Of a DNA stretch of 6,915 nucleotides, positions 3,048 to 6,915 are shown piece by piece. The position numbers were made by a program, and so were the translations under genes. Under the pieces are notes generated by a model. It made no database searches and was not told where the DNA came from. It worked only from the letters and a program-made list of their open reading frames with translations. This DNA is from Acidimicrobiia bacterium UBA4744 (lineage in GTDB: Bacteria; Actinomycetota; Acidimicrobiia; Spongiisociales; UBA4744): assembly GCA_002403855.1 (NCBI GenBank), contig DHIO01000026.1, forward strand, positions 158,388 through 165,302, written 5' to 3'. Every line of letters begins with the position of its first letter. Position 1 is the stretch's first letter.

Positions 3048-6023
3048 GTGACTGCGGAACTTCGGATCGACCCGGAAGACTGGAGCCGCGCGGTGGCCCG
3101 CGCCCGAGGGCCGCAGCTGGTCGTCGGCGGTCCCGGCACGGGAAAGACCGAGTTCCTGGCGCGCCGAGCCCTGTGGTTGCTGCAAGACGCAGAGGTAGCT
3201 CCGGAGGAGTTGCTCCTACTCGGCTTCTCGCGGAGAGGTGTCGCAGATCTCAAGACAAGGGTCCAGCGCGGCTTGACCCGCTCCTACACGGCCGTGCCGG
3301 CCTCGACGTTCCACTCCCTCGCCTCGCGGCTGTTGGAGAGTTATGGGCAGAGGGCGCTGGGTTGGACCGTCATGCCTTCACTGCTGACCGGACCGGAGCA
3401 GGTGGCTCTGGTTCACGATCTGCTGACGACGGAAGACTCCCGACGCTGGCCGCTCCCGTTCCGAAGCCTGTTGACCACGAACAGCTTCGCCCGGGAGGTG
3501 ACCGATTTCCTCCTCCGATGCCAGGAACAGTTGATCGACGGCTCTCATCTCGCCGAATTGGCATCCGACCGGTCCGATTGGCAGGGTTTGCCGGAATTCC
3601 TACTTCGATACGAACAAGCGCTCCTCGAACAGGGCCGCATCGATTACGGGACCCTGCTGGCGAAGGCTGTGCGGGTTCTCGCAGAACCAGAAGTGGCGCA
3701 AGCCGCGAGCGCCCAATATCGCTATCTGCTCGTCGACGAGTACCAGGACACCACCAGGGCTCAGGTTCGCCTCTTGCAGAAGATGTACACCGCTCGTCGC
3801 AACCTGACCGTGGCGGCCGATCCCTATCAATCCATCTACAGCTTTCGCGGGGCCGACCTCTCGAACGTCTCCCGCTTTCCCTCCGACTTCCCGCACGAGG
3901 ACGGCCGGTTAGCGGGACGGATGGTGCTCACGACCTCCTTCCGGGTACCGGCGGCGATCCTCGAGTCGGCAGAACGAGTGACCGCCGGTTCTCTTCCAGG
4001 GTCTGCCGGTCCCGTCACACCTGCCCCGGGAGAGGGCCGGGTCGAGACCTACAGCTTCGACCAACAGACCCAGGAAGCCGAGTGGATAGCAGAGGAAATC
4101 GACCGCCTCCATCTCGGGCAACAGATCCCCTATTCGAAGATTGCAGTCTTCGTGCGTAGCAAGAGAAGGTTTCTGCCCGAACTCTCGCGCGTGCTCGAAA
4201 GAAGACGAATACCCCACGAGCTTCCCGACTCGCGCCTGGCCGACCATCCGGCCGTCAGGGTGGTTCTCGATTGCGTCATAGCCGCCACCGAGAACGAACC
4301 GGAAGCCGGACGCGCTCTGCGCCGGATTCTGCTCGGTCCCCTGTTCTCGGTTCCCCTGGGACGCCTACGCGAAATCGAGCGCGACCGAATCCGTCTCGGT
4401 ACAAGATGGATCGAGGCGCTCGCCGGCCGTCTCGAGGATGGACAAGGTCTTTCGCACCTGTTCGAGGAAACCTCGTGGGCGACCTCCAGTCCTGCCGTGG
4501 AGGGGTTCTGGCACGTCTGGGAAACGCTTCCGCAGTTCGCATCGGTCGTCGAACAGCCTCTCCGGCGCAATGAGCGGGCAGCTTGGAGCTCACTGGCCCA
4601 GGTTCTGGGACGTCTCAACGAACGCGACCCGAAAGCCACACTGGTCGACTATGTCCGCTTGACCGAAGACGAGGAGTTCGAAGCGCAGCCTCTTCTCAGC
4701 TACCGGGCGCCCCGCGGGGACCGTCTCACCCTCACCACCCTCCATCAGTCCAAGGGCCTCGAATTCGACACGGTCTTCATCGCCGACGCCGTCGAAGGCG
4801 TTTTCCCCGATCTCCGCAGTCGCGAATCGTTGCTTGGATCGCGGCATCTGTCACCCTCCCTGCCGACCGACCCTATCGACTACCGCGCGTTCCGCCTCCA
4901 AGAGGAAATGCGTCTCGCCTACACGGCCACCACTCGCGGGTACCGGCGGGTCATCTGGACCGCTACCTCCTCCGGATTAGAGGAAGGACACGGAATGCCG
5001 AGCCGCTTCCTCCCGCTCATCGCCGGCGTCCGTTCGATTTCCGACGCTTCCGACCGACCGCCCGAACGGACTAATCCGGTAACACCACTCGAAGCCGAAG
5101 CATGGCTGCGTCGCATCGCCCGCGACCCCACCTTGAGTGAGGCTCGCCGGCTGGCCGCCCTATCGCTGCTCGAGACCGGCAGCAAGTGGGGACTCCGCCC
5201 GCCTGAGGTCTACGCGGGAGTGCGCGAGCGGGGTCCAGACCGCGGAGTCATGGCCGAGGGCTTCACCCTTTCTCCGAGCCAGGCGGAAAGCTATGCCGCG
5301 TGCCCCCGCCGCTACGTTTTCGAACGAAGATTGCAGGTAGGAGACGAGCCGACGCCATTCCTGACCTTTGGATCACTGATCCACGGGGCGCTCGAACGGG
5401 CCGAAGCGACCGCCGTGGAGACCGGAACACCCCACGCCGAGCTCTCCTGCGCCCTGAAGGAACTCGATTCAATCTGGGATCCATCGGATTTCGGTGGTGA
5501 CCCCTGGGCAACGGCCTGGTATCGACGGGCGGTGCTCATCATCACCCATCTCTATGAGCACTGGCCGAGCCTCGGAGTCCCGGTGGCGCTCGAGCGCCCA
5601 CTCTCGCTCGAGGTCGACGGAGTGTTGTGGAGGGGAACAGCGGATCGGATTGAACTCGACGGCGGAGTCGTCCGGGTCGTCGACTACAAGACGGGAACGC
5701 GCCTGCCGACGACGTCCGAAGCGGCGCTGTCGATGCAACTGGGTTTCTACGTGCTGGCGCTGAGGACCGATGAACACATCACTGAATCCGGCCCGGTCGA
5801 CGAGGCCGAGCTGTGGTTCCCGGCCCGCACCGAGGCGAAGTCGGTGACCGTTCGCCGTCTCGACACCAGTCGACTCGACCGTGTGCAGGAAGCCATGAGG
5901 GAAGCCGCCAGAGGAATCGGTGCCGAGGAGTGGCCCGCAACCCCGAACGTACATTGCCGTAATTGCCGGGTGCGTATGGTGTGTCCCGAGTGGCCAGAAG
6001 GCAAGGAGGCCTTCTCCGCATGA
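3048..6023 (+). CDS. adnA: AdnA-like subunit: UvrD-type SF1 helicase fused to an Fe-S RecB nuclease
   Basis: A 991-aa protein (from GTG 3048), close to the roughly 1,050 aa of mycobacterial AdnA, which with AdnB resects double-strand breaks. Motor motifs are Walker A GGPGTGKT (27-34), Walker B VDEYQD (229-234), motif III QSIYSFRGA (261-269), motif IV SFR (297-299), motif V HQSKGLEFD (566-574) and motif VI with LAYTATTR (623-630). The C-terminal nuclease has Cys752, His779, Asp866, catalytic Asp879 and Lys881 in DYKTG, Q-x3-Y at Gln897 and Tyr901, and Cys970, Cys973 and Cys979, giving an intact active site and a four-Cys iron staple. Oddities are Asp11 where the Q-motif glutamine should be, AADPYQ instead of the usual GDPDQ in motif III, and a divergent motif Ia (GFSRRGVADL). 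These fit a weaker motor beside a dominant AdnB. It overlaps the next gene by 4 nt. A generic UvrD/REP helicase-nuclease is the alternative name. Confidence 0.82.
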   Translation: MTAELRIDPEDWSRAVARARGPQLVVGGPGTGKTEFLARRALWLLQDAEVAPEELLLLGFSRRGVADLKTRVQRGLTRSYTAVPASTFHSLASRLLESYGQRALGWTVMPSLLTGPEQVALVHDLLTTEDSRRWPLPFRSLLTTNSFAREVTDFLLRCQEQLIDGSHLAELASDRSDWQGLPEFLLRYEQALLEQGRIDYGTLLAKAVRVLAEPEVAQAASAQYRYLLVDEYQDTTRAQVRLLQKMYTARRNLTVAADPYQSIYSFRGADLSNVSRFPSDFPHEDGRLAGRMVLTTSFRVPAAILESAERVTAGSLPGSAGPVTPAPGEGRVETYSFDQQTQEAEWIAEEIDRLHLGQQIPYSKIAVFVRSKRRFLPELSRVLERRRIPHELPDSRLADHPAVRVVLDCVIAATENEPEAGRALRRILLGPLFSVPLGRLREIERDRIRLGTRWIEALAGRLEDGQGLSHLFEETSWATSSPAVEGFWHVWETLPQFASVVEQPLRRNERAAWSSLAQVLGRLNERDPKATLVDYVRLTEDEEFEAQPLLSYRAPRGDRLTLTTLHQSKGLEFDTVFIADAVEGVFPDLRSRESLLGSRHLSPSLPTDPIDYRAFRLQEEMRLAYTATTRGYRRVIWTATSSGLEEGHGMPSRFLPLIAGVRSISDASDRPPERTNPVTPLEAEAWLRRIARDPTLSEARRLAALSLLETGSKWGLRPPEVYAGVRERGPDRGVMAEGFTLSPSQAESYAACPRRYVFERRLQVGDEPTPFLTFGSLIHGALERAEATAVETGTPHAELSCALKELDSIWDPSDFGGDPWATAWYRRAVLIITHLYEHWPSLGVPVALERPLSLEVDGVLWRGTADRIELDGGVVRVVDYKTGTRLPTTSEAALSMQLGFYVLALRTDEHITESGPVDEAELWFPARTEAKSVTVRRLDTSRLDRVQEAMREAARGIGAEEWPATPNVHCRNCRVRMVCPEWPEGKEAFSA
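6003..6009 (+). promoter_or_regulatory. Shine-Dalgarno sequence for the adnB-like gene
   Basis: AAGGAGG at 6003-6009 lies inside the last codons of the adnA-like gene, 10 nt before ATG 6020. It is the only strong Shine-Dalgarno sequence before a gene in this window and fixes the downstream start. Together with the ATGA overlap it implies coupled translation. Confidence 0.75.
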
Positions 6024-6915
6024 CCCTACTGGTGCCCACCGAGGAACAGCGTGAGGTAATCGCATATCCCTTGCTGCCGCTCAGAGTCTCGGCCGGAGCA
6101 GGGACGGGCAAAACGACGACCATGGCGATGCGACTAGCAGCTCTGGTCGAGCGGGAACAGATCGAACCGGAAGCGGCCCTGGGCATCACGTTCACCAACA
6201 AAGCCGCCGAAGAGCTGACGGATCGCCTCCGTCTCTATCTGGCGGACTTCGCCAAGGCGGGGCGCGAGGTCGAGGTGACCACCTACCACGGGTTCGCCCA
6301 CAACATCCTGGCCGAATTCGGGCCCCTCGTCGGATTCGAGCGAGATGCGCAGTTGATCACTCCCGGTTACCAGCGCCAGCTACTCACTGATGCGCTGGCC
6401 GGGGGCACCTATGAGCACCTGGACGTGCGGCTTCCCCGGCGCCGAGTCGATGAACTGGCCTCGCTCGCAGGTCGGCTGGGCGACCATCTGCAAACGGCAT
6501 CCGTGTTGCTCGAGAATCTGCCGGAGCAACTCGATGAAGTGTGGGCGCAGAGAGCAGAAATGGCCGAGGTCTTGGAGCGGTATGGAGAGATCAAACGACG
6601 CTACAACGCGGTCGATTTCTCAGACCTGATCTCCCTCGCCTTCGAGGTGACCGGCGAGGCCGGAGTGGCGAATCGCATCCGGGAACGCTACCGGGTAGTC
6701 CTGCTGGACGAATACCAGGACACCAACCCCGCTCAGCGGGAACTCTTGCTCAGGATCTTCGGGGCGGGCTTTCCAGTAACGGCCGTCGGCGACCCGGACC
6801 AGACCATCTACGAATGGCGCGGTGCCTCCTTGTGGAATTTCGCAAGATTCCCCTATCACTTCGTCGACGGCGAAGGCTCCCCGTCGGCAACCCTGAGTCT
6901 CAGCGTCAACCGCCG
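6020..6915 (+). CDS. adnB: AdnB-like UvrD-type SF1 helicase, 5' part only (runs off the window)
   Basis: The first 298 codons of a second UvrD/REP-type helicase; the gene continues beyond the window. Visible motifs are canonical: Q-motif PTEEQ with Gln10, Walker A AGAGTGKT (25-32), motif Ia TFTNKAAEEL (57-66), motif Ic TTYHGF (87-92), YNAVDFSDLI (195-204), Walker B DEYQD (230-234), motif III GDPDQTIYEWRGA (257-269), and the start of motif IV at Asn297-Arg298. The start overlaps the stop of the adnA-like gene as ATGA, with AAGGAGG upstream, so the two subunits are likely made together. In mycobacterial AdnAB the AdnB motor is the dominant one, and the intact motif set here, against the altered set in the partner, agrees. 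Whether a C-terminal RecB-like nuclease follows cannot be seen, so the adnB assignment rests on pairing and motor type. Confidence 0.75.
   Translation, partial: MTLLVPTEEQREVIAYPLLPLRVSAGAGTGKTTTMAMRLAALVEREQIEPEAALGITFTNKAAEELTDRLRLYLADFAKAGREVEVTTYHGFAHNILAEFGPLVGFERDAQLITPGYQRQLLTDALAGGTYEHLDVRLPRRRVDELASLAGRLGDHLQTASVLLENLPEQLDEVWAQRAEMAEVLERYGEIKRRYNAVDFSDLISLAFEVTGEAGVANRIRERYRVVLLDEYQDTNPAQRELLLRIFGAGFPVTAVGDPDQTIYEWRGASLWNFARFPYHFVDGEGSPSATLSLSVNR

Noticed and set aside
3173..4159. 328-codon frame inside the adnA-like gene
   Set aside because: It is an Arg/Ser/Pro-rich shadow frame of GC-rich coding DNA; the overlapping frame carries all helicase motifs.
5469..6065. 198-codon minus-strand frame over the nuclease domain end
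   Set aside because: It is antisense to conserved nuclease motifs and to the adnA-adnB junction, with no recognisable domain.

Overview
The window is GC-rich chromosomal DNA, probably from an actinobacterium. Three things point there: a two-gene operon of the AdnA/AdnB type (the mycobacterial and actinobacterial counterpart of RecBCD and AddAB), GC-rich codon use, and a recurring promoter layout in which a TANNNT -10 hexamer lies 6-7 nt before the start codon, as in leaderless actinobacterial genes. Gene content is reminiscent of uncultured Acidimicrobiia-type genomes, but the sequence alone does not prove a class.

Layout. Bases 1-621 hold no convincing gene. They contain a roughly 105-bp structured repeat in two copies (41-145 and 317-420), separated by a strikingly C-rich, G-poor stretch (213-316) that is rut-like on the + strand and has G-quadruplex potential on the - strand. 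There are also several short perfect hairpins and two pairs of TTTCGCGA boxes spaced 20 and 21 bp apart. A likely two-gene unit follows: a standalone RecB-family PD-(D/E)XK nuclease with an Fe-S-type cysteine set (622-1413) and a DUF488 protein (1456-1929). A long imperfect hairpin (1936-1980) separates these from a convergent gene for a small secreted DUF11-like protein (1989-2576, minus strand).

A divergent intergenic region (2577-3047) carries two compact hairpins, an operator-like inverted repeat (2852-2884), a possible 43-codon ORF with a CPHC motif (2895-3026), and a candidate leaderless promoter for the next operon. The rest is adnA-like (3048-6023; SF1 helicase motor plus C-terminal Fe-S RecB nuclease), then adnB-like (6020 to the window edge), overlapping by 4 nt with its own Shine-Dalgarno sequence.

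Function. AdnA and AdnB would form a heterodimeric motor-nuclease that resects double-strand breaks before recombination. The AdnB-like motor motifs visible here are canonical. The AdnA-like motor keeps Walker A and B but has lost the Q-motif glutamine and deviates in motifs Ia, III and IV, which fits a subordinate motor. The separate nuclease at 622 has the same fold and iron-staple pattern as the AdnA nuclease domain, so two related DNA-end-processing loci lie within 2 kb. Nothing here is clearly a new defence system. The less explained material is the repeat and motif-rich block at 1-621 and the regulatory region before adnA.
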